DNA of 64,000 bases from Zeus faber (lineage: Eukaryota > Chordata > Actinopteri > Zeiformes > Zeidae). The translations under genes were made by a program, and so were the position numbers. The stretch covers positions 20,648,384 to 20,712,383 of the forward strand of contig OY482866.1 of NCBI GenBank assembly GCA_960531495.1. Reading direction: 5' to 3'. Shown here piece by piece: positions 22,507 through 34,774 of the stretch. The number at the start of each line of letters is the position of its first letter. Positions within the stretch are counted from its first letter, which is position 1. A model generated the notes under the pieces. It saw only the letters and a program-made list of their open reading frames with translations, made no database searches and was not told the DNA's origin.

Positions 22507-24455
22507 CACTACTACTGACTACGGAAGTAAATGTACGTACCAGCCCCAAAAAACCTGCAATTTTGGAACGGCACCAGTGGTGTTTAACATAATTACACAC
22601 CAGGTGTTTGATTGTGGCGTCAGTTATTGGAGGCCTGAAGGAGGTTTTTTTTCATTTTTTGAGGGGTTATTTTTGCGGGGGTTTTTTGAGTGTCATGGGA
22701 AAAAGAAGTACCTACCTCAGTGAATGCACAAAAGGTTTGCCGGCCCGGCCATTGACCAAAATGACTGACATGCCAAATAAAAATCACCGGCCTAGTCTTG
22801 TAATGCTAATACCGTCCAAAAAAGCGTTTTGACTGAACAGCCCAGTGCTTGATATATTTGCTCACATTACATCGCACCTGAGGGGACGTATAATCTTACA
22901 AGATATTGATCTCATTATTTACCGGAAAATGAAAGCCAAAGAACACCAGAGTGGCTGTTGTACTGTCCAGTACAAAGGCCACTCAGATGTTCTTGGAAGC
23001 TGCCAGTGACATGAATAACTCATGGGGTGACACCATGCCACTAACAGAAGTACAGTTTGAGCAAACAGCCGTCCTTCAGCTGCCACGGTTTGCTTTGCCC
23101 ATTTAACTGTAATGGCGGCTTGCATTAAAATATACCATGGATTTATTTCCTCGCTCACCTTTTTGGCAGGACTGAAACAAGAATGTGCTTTTCAGCCTGC
23201 AGAGTGTAAATAACAGCCTGGTGGAATGAGAGAGGGGGGATAATCAAGAATAGAAGCTGCCTGGAACAGCGACATGTATCGCCTCCGATAAGTTCGCCAT
23301 GAGTCATTTGTCTTCTGTCAAAATTGGTGTCGACGCCTCCCTCTCTCTTATCGCACTTGGCAGTTTGTACTGTGTTTAGATGCAGCTCTACAGCCAGCCG
23401 GCTCATGCACAGGGAGCAAATTTTTCAAGAGAGGGTGCCCTTCTTCCCCGCTCGGTGGCTTAATGTCAAGGGGGCTGTGTATTACTGAATTTCCCTTGAG
23501 ATCGCCTCTGGTGTTAATCAGAGGCGAATATGACCGCTGATTTATTGGATGAAACACGTCCTTTTTGGATGTGAATGTCCGTCAGGGCTGACAGCGGGGA
23601 CGCCGTCTGGGTGTAGTGCCTTTTTAATACAAGCGGGGGATTCATCTCCGTGTTAGAAGGAGGGATTTCCGTGTATTTTCCCTGTTTTATCAGGGATGAA
23701 ATGTAATAATACCTTTAGGGAACCGCTAAGTAACCGTTTTCAGCCTGAGCGTGGATGAATGCGGTTTTACGGGTTAAGTATGGTTCCATTACCTTGTCTA
23801 AGTATCCCGTAGAAAGAATAAACTAGCTACAAGCTCTTAATATGTAATTATGGTCATTTAGGGTAATTTTTATTTCCATGTTAAAGTTGGAATTATTCCT
23901 TATGCTTAATGCACTTCGTCACACCCTTGCCGGTTTTAATGAGTTACTGAAATCAACTGCTTTTTTGAGTGGCTTACATTAACATTATTATGCATTCATG
24001 CGGTGAACCCTCAAGTAGCTTGTGGATTACTCAGTGCATTTTTCACCTATTATTGTAGACAAAGACCAGAAACAATGCCATTGCACAGTATTTAACACTT
24101 GGAACAAATAAACCATACTTACTCCAGTCTCCAGTGACTCGCACAGAAGAACCCGAAAGTCAATTGTTGGTTAATTACATTCCTAGCGGTGCTTTGTAAA
24201 TTACATTTTGCGAGGAATCAATTGCCCATTGCCTGGATTCAGAGCAGGTTTGTGGTTAAATGTGCATTTAGGGGAACAACCAATGGACACTAATCTTTCT
24301 GCTTATCCGCTGTCTTCCCTGTCAGTTCCAGGTAACAAGTCACTGCTCTCTGACATGCGCTGAGGAAAACCTGGCTCTACAACAGATTAGAGATTCACCA
24401 ATGTGTCAGGCTATGTGTGGAAAGAAATAGGCACAATTCTAAATAATTTGGGGTC
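22507..24455. other. Single-copy sequence, no gene seen
   Basis: Moderately AT-rich. TCGCCTCTG (23502-23510) and CAGAGGCGA (23519-23527) form a 9 bp hairpin with an 8 nt loop. Nothing else was recognised. Confidence 0.5.
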
Positions 24456-25544
24456 CACACCGATCAGCCACAACATTGAAACCACCACTAATAACCACTA
24501 ATATTGTGAAGCTCCCCCTCATGACGCCAAAACAGCTCTGACGCATGGAGGCGTGGACTCCACCAGACTCTGAAGGTGTCCTGTGGTACCTGGCACCAAG
24601 ACGTTAGCAGCAGATCCTTCAAGTCCTGGAAATTGTGAGGTGGGGCCCCCATGGATCGGGCTTGTTGTTCCAGCACATCCCACAGGTGCTCCATGGGATG
24701 GAGATCTAGGGAATTTGGAGGCCAACTCAACACCTTGAACTCTTGGTCATGTTCCTAAAACCATTTCTGAACAATTTTTGCAGTGTGGCAAGGAGCATTA
24801 TCGTGCTGGAGGAGGCCACTGCCATCAGGGAATACTGCATGAAGGGATGTCCTTGGTCTGTCACAATGTTTAGGTAGGTGGTACCTGTCAAAGTAACCTC
24901 CGTCGGCTTGCCTTCCTCCCATAATGCATCCTTCTGACATCTCTTCCGCCGGTAAATGACGCACACGCACACACGTGGCCATCCACATGATGTAGAAGAA
25001 AAAGGTGACTCATCAGACCGGGCCACCTTCTTCCATTGCTCCAAGGTCCAGTCCTGACGCTCACGTGTCCATTGTAGGAGCTTTCAGAGGTGGACAGGGC
25101 TCAGCATGGACACTGTGAGCGCTCTGCAGCTACACAGCTCCATACGCAGCAAGCTGTGATGCACTGTGTGTTCTACACCTTTCTATCACAGCACCATTCA
25201 CTTGTTCACCAATTTATGCTTCAGTAGCTCTTCTGTGGGATCGAACCAGATGGGCTGGACTTCGCTCCCCACGCGCATCAGGGGCATCAATGATCAGGTT
25301 GTCCTTTCTTGGGGCACTTTTGGTAGGTACTAACCACTACCAGGAACACCCCACAAGACCTGCCGTTTTGGAAATGCTCTGACCCAGTCATTTAACCATC
25401 CCATTTTGGCCCCTTGTCACAGTCGCTCAGATCCTTACACTTTCCCATTTTTCCAGCTTCCAACAAATCAACTTCATGAGACTGACTGACGCGGTATTCA
25501 TTTCAACTGTCAGTGTTTTTTAGGTTGTGGCTGATCAGTGTATA
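24456..25544 (-). mobile_element. Tc1-like (Tc1/mariner) DNA transposon A, near full length
   Basis: The left end reads CACACCGATCAGCCACAACA, and the right end, read inverted, TACACTGATCAGCCACAACC. These inverted terminal repeats match those of a Tc1-like family widespread in fish. Length is 1.09 kb, close to the usual 1.1-1.3 kb. The transposase frame runs on the minus strand and is broken. TA duplications are not clean, with TATA on the right and TCCA on the left. Element C at 54990 belongs to the same family. Confidence 0.9.
24488..25448 (-). pseudogene. Decayed Tc1-like transposase (element A)
   Basis: A functional copy would bind the terminal repeats through an N-terminal helix-turn-helix domain and cut and paste the element with a DD34E catalytic core. 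Here the family start lies at about 25448 (minus). All three catalytic positions remain visible but in different frames: RSDES (first Asp), HDNAPCHTAK (second Asp) and PMEHLWD (Glu, after WPPNSLDLHP). The change of frame between these motifs implies at least two frameshifts, and stops interrupt the N-terminal part. It cannot make a full protein. Confidence 0.9.
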
Positions 25545-26519
25545 TCGTAAAGGAAGAAAGAGAGAGAGAGAGAGTGGCAGGAACTGTGTAGTGCCTGTAA
25601 TACCTTTTAAATTTGGCGAAAAAGGTGTTTTTGTTTTTTTTTAAGTCATGAAAACATAAACGAAATAAGTTAAATAACCAGCACATCAGGCACTACAGTC
25701 ACAAATAATGCTAAAATGCTAAAGCCTTTTTCAGAGAGCACTTCGCTACCACTGACTGGCTTGGAGTTGTGCACATGAAAAAGGTCTGTATCCGGAGATC
25801 TGGAGTTCCATTTCTTCAGTCGTTTCTCTAGTTCTTACACAGAGAGAACTGGGACGCTGCCTTGCATGTAACTGTAGCTGACTGCCAATGTGATTTCACT
25901 GTCGCGCTTTTTGTCAGGAAAACACTTTCTTAGAAGAACGCAGTGGATTGGGCAGATATGCTATCTGGAAAACCTTTGCTGTTCATCGTTGCTCAAAATT
26001 GACTGAATGATGATAAATGTCTTTGGCTCGACTTTTGCTTTCGTTTATTCCTCCAATCTAGGCTCAATGGCTCTAAGCAACTTTTTTGACATTTACACTT
26101 ACTTTTCTTTCCTTCTTCCTGTTCAACTCTCAGAGTTGCTTATCCGCAGAGCGTAATATAAGTTAGCCACCAACTCATGACTGCTTTCTGTGGTCATGAA
26201 GAAATGTGTTACTTGTTGTCAGATGTGGTCCGCAAACATTCGAGGATTTTCAAGTGGTTCTCTGGTCAGAAAGAAGTGGGGAACTGCCGAACTGGGGCAT
26301 AATCAGTTTGTCTCATCAGGTCTTTGAGAGTGACTATATTCTGTAATTGCACATACATCCCATACCATCGTGTCAGAAATGTCTCACGGCTGTACCGTTA
26401 GCCGCGAAACGATTGACGAAACATAGAAACAAGACTAGAATTATAATTACAGATTTGTTGAGGTTGAGTGGAAGTCGAAGATGGATAGACTCTCCAATCC
26501 AGTCTCAAGTCTCAGGGGC
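25545..26519. other. Single-copy sequence with a short (GA)n
   Basis: AAGAAAGAGAGAGAGAGAGAG at 25553-25574 follows the transposon end closely. The rest is mixed sequence with no recognised feature. Confidence 0.5.
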
Positions 26520-26723
26520 GAAATTCACAAGGAATGGATGGCAGCCACTAATAGCACCATAAATTGCATATGAATTGCACCCCTTATCCGCCCCGTCTCA
26601 ACATCCCATGCACAAAAAGATATTGCGCCGATGGTATGACAGCACAAGCACACCCATAAAAGTTTTGCAGCTGAGTGCAATTTGCCCTTGTTTCGCGTCA
26701 GATTGGTGGCAAAGTCATGCGGG
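26520..26723 (+). repeat. Duplicated ~205 bp non-coding element, copy 2
   Basis: Partner of 20120-20330 in the same orientation, displaced by almost exactly 6400 bp. Shared blocks include ATAGCACCATAAATTG, a TATTGCGC word and GCCCTTGTTTCGCG. The two copies differ enough to be old. Element A (24456) lies between them. Confidence 0.8.
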
Positions 26724-28059
26724 AAAGTAGAAATGGTGGGTTTTGCGCCAAGAACGCAGTAGACAGGACGAGGGCAGAGAGAAGGACGAAAAACGGGTAT
26801 CAATGGCTTTGCGGACGCGGCACGCGACGCGCAGCGCTATTTTGTTTTTTTTCAAACAGGAAACGGGGAAAAATGAAGAAATCAAAAATAAAAATGCACT
26901 GTTTCCATTTGTTTGTTTTGAAAACGGACAACATGGAAAGCAGAACACCCTCAGACCGGAGAGTGCTCCCTCTCTGTTATGTATTTGGGGGCATTGCACC
27001 GTTCGACAACTATTTAACGACCATTTAAGGAAGTCTGTGCGTAAAGTCAATGAAAAATCATGATTGCTGTTTCTTTTTCTTTTTGGGGAACAACTTTACA
27101 GTTTAGAGAATGAACGCGACCATCATATTAAACTATAATAAACGTGATAAATAAGGGAATTTCTTATGGTAATCATTTCCGACCGAGGTGTATACCAAAA
27201 AATGCATTTGAGAAGTACCACTTCCTTCCATTTTATATTCAAATCAAACCTAAACCGGCGCCACGTGCGGCCACGAGGGAGAGTGCGCGAGGACGGCGGT
27301 AATACCTGAGGTGTGATCACACCGTGTTCATGTCAAATGATAGCGACAGGAGGAGACAGTAATCCCTCCTCGTCCCCCGCTGTACTTTCTGACTGTAATC
27401 TCAGATTAATGTCTGGGGAGCGTCCTCGCTAGGTGATTGCACACCAGGACAGATGTTGCAGCTTGTTAAGTCACGCCTCAGGGCCTTCAAGCTATAGCGA
27501 GCAGAGAGGGATGAATATTCACTACTCTGCCATCTCAACTATGGCGATGGATATCTGAATAACGTCGATATTTAAATGGAACTGACCGAATTACATTGAT
27601 TCTGTCATGTGTCAAAACAGTCTGTAAATAACTAAAAATATAACCAAAAATTAATGTGGCATCTAATATTCTTTTTGTAAATGGCTTTTTCTTTTCATAG
27701 GGTTATGTTTTTATTTTAAGGCAGCACATCACCCGCCTTTCTGGTTTAAGTACTATGACATAAATATTGTTGAAGAACTGGTCAAAGTACCTGGTATCAA
27801 AATATGTTGGCCTGACTCAATGACCATTCATTATATTCATCATATCCATTGTTACATCCCTGAAAATGCAGATTGTTCAATTTGTTTCCTCCATTATATT
27901 CCTGTGTTGACCATTCTTTCCAAATTAAATCATTTCTAGCCGTCATCCGTTTAATGCTCAGCTGACATTGACTATTTGAACCACTTAAATACATGCCGCA
28001 TACAGTGGTCGGCGGTACAGTGGTCAATGCCCTTCCCCTCGAGCAAAAGGCTTCAGCAG
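26724..28059. other. Single-copy sequence, no gene seen
   Basis: AT-rich from 26860 and again at 27540-27830. Open frames at 26675-27063 are short and unrecognisable. Confidence 0.5.
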
Positions 28060-28290
28060 CGACTTAATGCACTCTGCAGAGGATGCGTCTCGCATCCTTC
28101 TAATGGATCATTTTTCACCTGGCACCTCAGCACTCTTAAAATCAACTGAGAGGGATCAGCCCCATCGATTTCCGTCCCCTGCAACAATTCGGATCAATAG
28201 GGATCCCTGCATTCCGAACCGCCGCGCCCAACTCCTGCCCTGTCATGCAAAGTTGCATAATGAATTATGTTGATGCCATTGATTCGCCTC
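28060..28290. promoter_or_regulatory. Candidate conserved non-coding element
   Basis: Repeat-free. Contains the small palindrome ATGCAAAGTTGCAT (28245-28258) overlapping a POU-type ATGCAAA word, followed by AATGAATTATG. Also TTTTTCACCTGGCACCTC with a CACCTG E-box. Motif-based only. Confidence 0.25.
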
Positions 28291-29139
28291 GCCTCTCGGA
28301 GGGTATTTTGAGCAACATCCCAGTTGCGGTGTGCTCCTCCCCCATGCATTTCTAATTACAGATAGAATGATGGTTAACATTATAGCGTAATCTTAGTGTG
28401 TTATAGTGCGTTGACTGACTCCCTCCGCTAAAATTGCTTCATCAACTTGCAAGACTGTTCCCTGTGTGTACACGCGGATGATTCATTGCCATGTTGGAAA
28501 CGCAGTTGGTCGTCTGGGAGATAGTAAAAAAAAAAACCTCCAGGGCGGGAGTGGAATGGAGTGGAGTGACGCGGGGGGGGGGGGGGGGTTCCATACATCA
28601 AAGCCGTCTAGATGATGCGCTTGCCGGCATAATCAAAACAGCACGCCGAAAATGCAAAGGGATAAAAAAAATCGCCGGCAAAAGGTCGAAATGGAGAAGT
28701 GGCGCTTAAACAAACGGCAATTATAAGAAGGGGGACGCTAAACAGCGCGGCGCGCGGGGCCCCCTTCAAAGGGGATGTGAATATTCCCGAGGACTGTTGT
28801 GATAACGACCCTCGAGCCCGGCGGGATCAGACCCGCCCGCCCCGCTCACCGGGGCGAAGCCATTCAGGCTACGATCAAATATCACGAAAACAGGGCCCAG
28901 AGAGGAAGCAATTATTCATCCGACTCGTTGACGCTGGCGTGGGATGCAGGGGAGGGAGGGTGTTTTGCGTTGGATCTCGGTGTATAATATGATGGGGTGG
29001 GGGGTGGGTGGGGGTGGTGCATCATAAGAACTACCCCGACTTTTCACCCGGGGGCTATTCCAGTGCCTCATTATGCGAGGCTGTCCGGGGTTAACGGCGC
29101 GGAGAGGCCTGTTAGGATCCGCGGTGAAACCGATGCGGA
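28291..29139. other. Single-copy sequence with a G16 run
   Basis: An uninterrupted G tract at 28573-28588, then CpG-rich sequence to 28870 and a GGGTGGGTGGGGGTGG tract near 29000 that could form a G-quadruplex. Confidence 0.55.
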
Positions 29140-29290
29140 AGGTAAATAATTGTCTTCAGGTGAGAAACAATAAAATGTTCTCCCAGCGACAGGGCTGCTT
29201 TAATACAAGCTTAAAGCAGCTTATTTGTCCAACCTATGTTTCATTTATGAGGCTCTCGCACGAAGCCGGTTTACTCTCCCTTAATATTCA
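29140..29290. promoter_or_regulatory. Candidate conserved non-coding element with hairpin
   Basis: Repeat-free AT-rich block. GCTGCTTTAA (29194-29203) and TTAAAGCAGC (29211-29220) form a perfect 10 bp hairpin with loop TACAAGC. CATTTATGAGG and TTAATATTCATAG words follow. Conservation is untested. Confidence 0.3.
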
Positions 29291-30179
29291 TAGTTTGGGC
29301 GAAGGGACGCGGGGGGGGGCAGAGGGATTTATTTTATTTTATTTTTTTCGCGGGACGCGCAAAGGAAATGGAACAAGGCCAACGGAGGGGTATGTCAACA
29401 CCATTCAACGCCTAGTCACGTGAGCGCTCTCTCTCTCTCTCTCTCTCTCTCTCGCTCGCTCGGGGGTTGGAGTTGGAGCGATTTGTGAATGAACCCCCCC
29501 CCCCCCCTCCCCCCGATATCTCTTCTGCCCGGCCTGCCCATCAGTAGCCGCCCCCGGGCGAATCCCTCTCTGCTCGGACTCGGGCACTTTTTTTTTTATT
29601 TTAATTTTTTTTTGCAAATAAGCCCGTTCCTCCGACGCAAATCGGCAGTGAGGCGCGATCTGGCGGCAATAACTCGGCGGGAGCACGCGGCACGGCCCGG
29701 GGTGGGTAGCCCGACGAGGCCTGCCCGTGACATTGAGACAAAGAGCGTGTGTCTCCTCACCCCGCCGGGCCCACGCTGCGGCTATTTGCGAGGCGCCGAC
29801 GCCACATCGCATGCGGTTCACCCCAGGTGATGCCGCCGGCTCCGGGTCGATAGCGGCATGGGGGGGGGGGGCTACTTGGCAGATCCGAACGGGGCAACGT
29901 ATTTGAATCGGGAACTCGGGGCCACGGCGCGAAACCGAATCCCCCCCCCGGGTCTGCATTATCAAAGCATTTGGGAATATTACAATTTTTCTTCATTTAC
30001 AACTTCATGAATATTCAACGCCGGGCAGATTAATCCCGATTTCACAATTCGGAAACGACGCGCTCTTCACCGGGCCGCTGTCGGTCCCCTCCTCGGGCCC
30101 CGGCCGCCGGTTGGCGGAATGGCACTCCTTCTTTTCGGGCGCGGCTAAAAAAAAATAAAAGGTGGGTCAGCTGAAGAAA
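29291..30179. other. CpG-rich single-copy block with (CT)n
   Basis: (CT)n at 29427-29455, C-rich run at 29492-29512, and CpG-dense sequence to 30130. The long minus-strand open frame (29405-29965) is compositional. Confidence 0.5.
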
Positions 30180-30480
30180 ATGAAGAAAATTGCAATTTAA
30201 ATATTCATAAGATGCTTTGTCTTTCCCGCCCCTCCTATCGGTGTCTGAGAGAGTTCACGGTATTCCGCCGTGGACTTTGGCAATTACCTCTCATTGTCAC
30301 CTCCCTGTGTCCAAAGTCACCCCTGCACTCTTGAGAGAAACCTTAACATAATTGCGCCGTTATAAATGGATTCCAACTGATTTGATGGCCTCCGAGCTGA
30401 CATCATTTCGCGGCAATTGAATGGGAGCAGCTCCTTGCATTGTCCGCAGAAAAAAAAAAATAATTCTAATGGTCATGGCT
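30180..30480. promoter_or_regulatory. Candidate conserved non-coding element
   Basis: Repeat-free. TGGACTTTGG (30271-30280) is inverted at 30310-30318 (TCCAAAGTC); each half resembles an HNF4/nuclear receptor or TCF-type site. CATTGTC (SOX-like) and CAATTA words are also present. Conservation is untested. Confidence 0.3.
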
Positions 30481-30829
30481 GTACTTGCTATAAAAGGCTG
30501 GCCCTTTTTTTTTTTTGTTTTTTAGTTTTTTTTGCAAATTGCGTGTTGTTTTGGCTGCGTTACACGATGTGAGCACCCAGCCCGCTTCACGAGAATGTTG
30601 GATCGTAACTTGTACCGATTCTTTCGGCTTTTTTTTTTTTTTTTCCCGGAGCCAAGGCTGTGGCTTTGAGATCAATTTCTCCTGAGGTTTCTGGTCCTGC
30701 CACCTGCCTGTAATGACGGCCGCGCTGTGGCGCGCCGGAACATTTATCGAGCGGGGCATCGGCAGCCAAGGCTCTTTTTCTTTTTTTTTTTTTCGGGAGA
30801 AAAGGCCAGAACGACTGCCAACTCTGTCA
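30481..30829. other. Spacer with three poly-T runs
   Basis: T runs near 30507-30518, 30629-30644 and 30780-30793. No gene or RNA was recognised. Confidence 0.55.
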
Positions 30830-31080
30830 CACTATCATTACAATATGAATCACTGAGAGTCCGCTCCCCCTGGGCCTCTGTTTTCCAAGTTCCAATTAAG
30901 TCATCAAATTGGATTATGCCCTTGAGTGAGGTTATTACCAGTTGTTGGGGGATCCAAACATTTGTATTCATTTAGGCTTATTTGCCAGAATAATTGAGTG
31001 ACCACCCTGTTCTAATCAACACGTTAATACAGATCCTGTTTTTGACAATTTCAATTAATCAGTTCCACGCATAGATTTGC
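30830..31080. promoter_or_regulatory. Candidate conserved non-coding element
   Basis: Repeat-free, with CCAATTAAGTCATCAAATTGG (split as CCAATTAAG and TCATCAAATTGG; note the outer CCAATT/AATTGG pairing), AATAATTGAGTGACC and TTTCAATTAATCAG words. Motif-based only. Confidence 0.3.
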
Positions 31081-32983
31081 CAGTTCCAGAGCACTTCCCC
31101 CCGCGGTGCTTTTTTTTTTTTTTTTTGGTTTTCCCCACCACAGAACTTCAAGGGTATCGATTGGGGCACATCCTCCACGACGCGTGCGGAATGAATGAAG
31201 ATGGGCGCGCGTGACGGGGCCCTCCAAGCCCTCGCGTTCGCCGGCGCGGCGCCGGCTCTCCGCGTATTCCCCCGGTCCGTCCATTCCTGGACGCGCCCGG
31301 TCCGCCGAGGATCGAGAGCGCGGCTGCCTCGGTACGTTACGAGCGGGCCATAAATCACACCTGCGCTGGTGTAACACCGCGTGTGAATATCAATAGCGAC
31401 GGATCGCGGTCGGCGAGCGGAGCGCGGCCGCGTTCGGAGCGCTCTGGGAAGCTCCGTCCGAGATGACGGAACGCTCCGTCGGGTTTTTAACATCATAAAA
31501 CATGCCGTTGACACGGGGTGGGAAAGCGGAATAACAAGGAGAACTGGCTCGCCGCGGCCGATGTTTGACAAGTGTGAGTTCACTGCAAAGGACATGCGGA
31601 GTCCTAACAAGCCAGAAAATAATCAATCAGCCTTTTTCTTGTTGTTGTTGTTGTTGTTTGGTTTTGAGGTAAATAGTTTGACAGGACTGTGTGCCTTATA
31701 TTCTTTCAGTTAGTTTCGAAAAAATATGTGTCAAACTGCTTCAGCAAGAATTGAATGAGAGCTTATCTTGGGATTTGTTTCTGTGAGAAATGCATAGCTT
31801 GAAGTGAAATGGAGGAGCGGCGCATTTTTGACGCTCTGCGCCTCCATGACATGACGTCACTCGGCGATAGAGGCTTTCGAGCAAAGTGACTCACAATCAG
31901 CACGTTTAGGCATAGTATCAAAACCACTGTGGATCGGTGACTCGATGACGTTGTTTGAATCGCTTAGAAAGAAGAAAATCGTCCAGTGAGACATTTTTTT
32001 TCCCCCCATTTGACATATTTTTTCGAACGTTATTTTAGATTTTCTTGAAGCTCTGTCATCTCATCCAGGAGTAATCTCATCAAGTCAAACTATGGACTTG
32101 TTTATGATCTTAGTCAGAATTTCTTTTTGGGATTTTCTTTTTGGGCGAGCATTTCGGCAGTTCCTGCGGTGTCAAAATCCCGGTTTTCTCTTTCTCTTCA
32201 TTTTTATTCTCCTGTTTTTCTTTTCGCCCCTGCACCATCCCTCTCTCCCTCCCTCCCTCCCTCCGTCCCTCCCTCTGGCACCGACGGTTGGGGCGCAGGA
32301 CTGTGGCCACGCAGCCCTCACAATGGGAGCGCCATGCCAGTTGGCAGAGCTCCCCCCTTCAGCCGGGCACCCCGAAGTTCCTGCATGCTCTGTTAGCTTA
32401 CCCCCTCCCCTTCTCCCTCCTTTTTTTATTTTTTTATATTTTAAATCTGTCTGTCCGTCCATCCCTCTTTTCCTGCTTTTTTTTTTTTTTTTTTTCCGCC
32501 CCCGCTCAAATTCGTTGCACATGCACAGCGCCGCTCGGGCCGGACCCGGTGTGTCGAGTTTGTGGGTCAGCGGCCAGAAAAGCTGCACACACCTTTTTTT
32601 TTTCTTTTTTAATTAATATTTATTTTTATTTTTTTCTCGAAATTTGAAATGCCGTCCCTCCGCCCGTCCCTCCCTGGCTCCCCCACCGTCGGGGAGCGTT
32701 GCTCTTTTCCTCTGTTGTTATTTTGGTCCCGTTTGACAGTCTGAGCAGGGGCTACAATGTCGGCGCCTCCCTCCCGCGCCCCCGCTTGGCCGGGGGAGCC
32801 GGGATGGCGTGAATTTGGTCGGCGGCACGGTCACACTTGGCCGGAGCGGACGGCGTCGAGGTCGCCGAGGTCGTCGCCGAGCGATTTTGGGAGCGACGAC
32901 TCGCATCGGTCGGCATCGGTTGTGTGTTTTTCGGTGGGAGGACGCACGCGGCGTGACTGAAACAGACTGTCGACACCTCAAGA
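31081..32983. other. Mixed single-copy sequence, CpG block at 31160-31460
   Basis: Holds GCCGGCGC-G-GCGCCGGC, a 17 bp near-palindrome (31240-31256), (TTG)n at 31638-31658, T-rich and CT-rich tracts at 32170-32640, and a CpG-dense block at 32755-32960. No recognisable exon. Confidence 0.45.
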
Positions 32984-33325
32984 CAGGGGTTCCCAAAACG
33001 TAGGACCGAGCCCCCACACACACACCCCCCAAAAAATAAAAAATAAAGTGTACACTCTTCTTGTCCATGATAAAGCTTGATGACAGAAAGTGAAAATCTC
33101 AAAACATCAGCGTAAGTGAGGTTGAGTGCATGGATTCGATGAAAAATCTGTTAAAAATGGGGGGAAAAAAGGCTGCATAGGTTAAAAAAAAGAGAATGAC
33201 TAAAATTGAAATACCAATTAAAACATACAGCAAAAAGTGTCTGGGAATAATCTTGCGGTGGACCCCCTGCAATCCCTTTGAGGACCCCTAAAAGGGGGCC
33301 GCGGACCCCGGTTTGGGAACCCCAG
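32984..33325. mobile_element. hAT-like MITE with imperfect 8 bp target duplication
   Basis: The left end CAGGGGTTCCCAAA (32984) is matched by the inverted right end TTTGGGAACCCCAG (33312-33325), with one mismatch at the second base. The flanking 8-mers CCTCAAGA and CTTGAAGA agree at 6 of 8 positions, as expected for an aged hAT target duplication. Length is 342 bp with no coding capacity, so it would be mobilised by a transposase from elsewhere. Confidence 0.75.
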
Positions 33326-34774
33326 CTTGAAGACATCCCCTTCGTGAGATTCAGTGAATGCCGTTCTGAGTGCCCGACACTTTGCCAGTTCTAAGTGGAT
33401 ACATGCATAAGAGGAACGGTGGAGCGCTTCCCCCTCCTCCACCCTTCTCTCCTTTTCATAACATTTATTTGACAGCTATTTAGCCCGTGTTTAATTCCCA
33501 GCCACTCGCCCATAACAATCCCCCTCTGTGCACGTGGATAATAGGGCGGAATGTGTCCTGACTCCGTAAATTGGGTTAGCAATGCTATTCAGATTAAAAC
33601 AACGATTCAATTCATTCTTTTATAATTTAACTCCCTTTAATAATAAAAAAAAAAAAAAAAAAAAAAAAAAAGCGACAGAGAAGGGTTTCCAGTGGATTAA
33701 AGGCGCGATCGCCAGCTCCAAACGCCGCGCTCCCTTCCCCGGGTCCGAGTCCGTTGTCGCCGCCGCCGCTTTGCTTCCGAGCTCATCTGAGTCGACGGGC
33801 GAAACGCGGCCCCGGTGTCGTCGCCGCAGTGTTACACGCGGGGGGGCTCGACCGAAAAACAAAGGCAACGTTGTGGGGACGCGGAAATCCAATTAAGAAC
33901 ATGGCTGCCTCAGTCAATCAGGGGCTCGTCTTCGCCAGCACCCATCAGTGGATTCTCACGCGGGAAGTGTGTAGATGTGTGTGTGTGTTGTGCACGTGTG
34001 CGCGGGCGGCGGGCGGGGAGGAGGACCTGCCATCTCACTACACTAGATAATCGACATCCTAGACAAGCACAACCCACAGTCTTTCCAGAAGGCTGCAGAA
34101 GGTAATTACAAATTAGGCCAGCCTTTGGATCATGAGGCAGACGGCCTTCTCCAGTCAATCCTATCGGCCCGACTCTCCCCGGGCCCAAAACAGGCTTAGG
34201 GGCGAGCGAACAATGACTCAGACACCCCCGCCCCCTCACCCCCCCGCCGTGACACTGAGCGCAGGCGGGGGGGGGGGGGGGGCGCTAAGCCTTCTGGGGG
34301 GGGGGGCGTCCTTGGTGAAGGGCTTATTTGGGGGGAATTGGCAGCGCGGGTCACTAGGTTGTCGCACATTTCAATGAGATGGATGGGGAGGGATGCGCGG
34401 AGGGAGGGCACGGGGGATTTTCAAACGTCGCGGGTTTCATTCCCTCCCGGGCGCTTAGGAACTGGCCGAAATTTCGACCCCGTTAAAAAAAAAAAAAAAA
34501 AAAAGAAGACGACGCCGCTTGTTTGTCCCAGCGTGCGATCCCCAAAAATAAGCTCCGATTGACGAGGACCATCGGTGTCGTTCAGGGTTCACCGAAGCCG
34601 GGGGCTTCAGGGTCGATGCAACGAACCCCGACGACGACGGAGACGCCCGTGTGGGGCTCCGCCACGGACTTGTAACCAGTCCATACAACATCTCCTTATT
34701 TGGTCATAGAAGGTGGTGTTGGTTCAGGAGTACCTGGGTTGTCGACGGGCGAGCCTGGGCCCCCCTGAGGGCAC
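33326..34774. other. Single-copy sequence with A27 and G16 runs
   Basis: A27 at 33645-33671, a CpG-rich block to 33880, a short (TG)n near 33977, G16 at 34267-34282 and G11 at 34296-34306 (quadruplex-prone), and A20 near 34485-34504. No gene recognised. Confidence 0.5.

Noticed and set aside
24488-24733. Intact Tc1-like transposase gene
   Set aside because: Catalytic motifs are split over different frames, so it is called a pseudogene.
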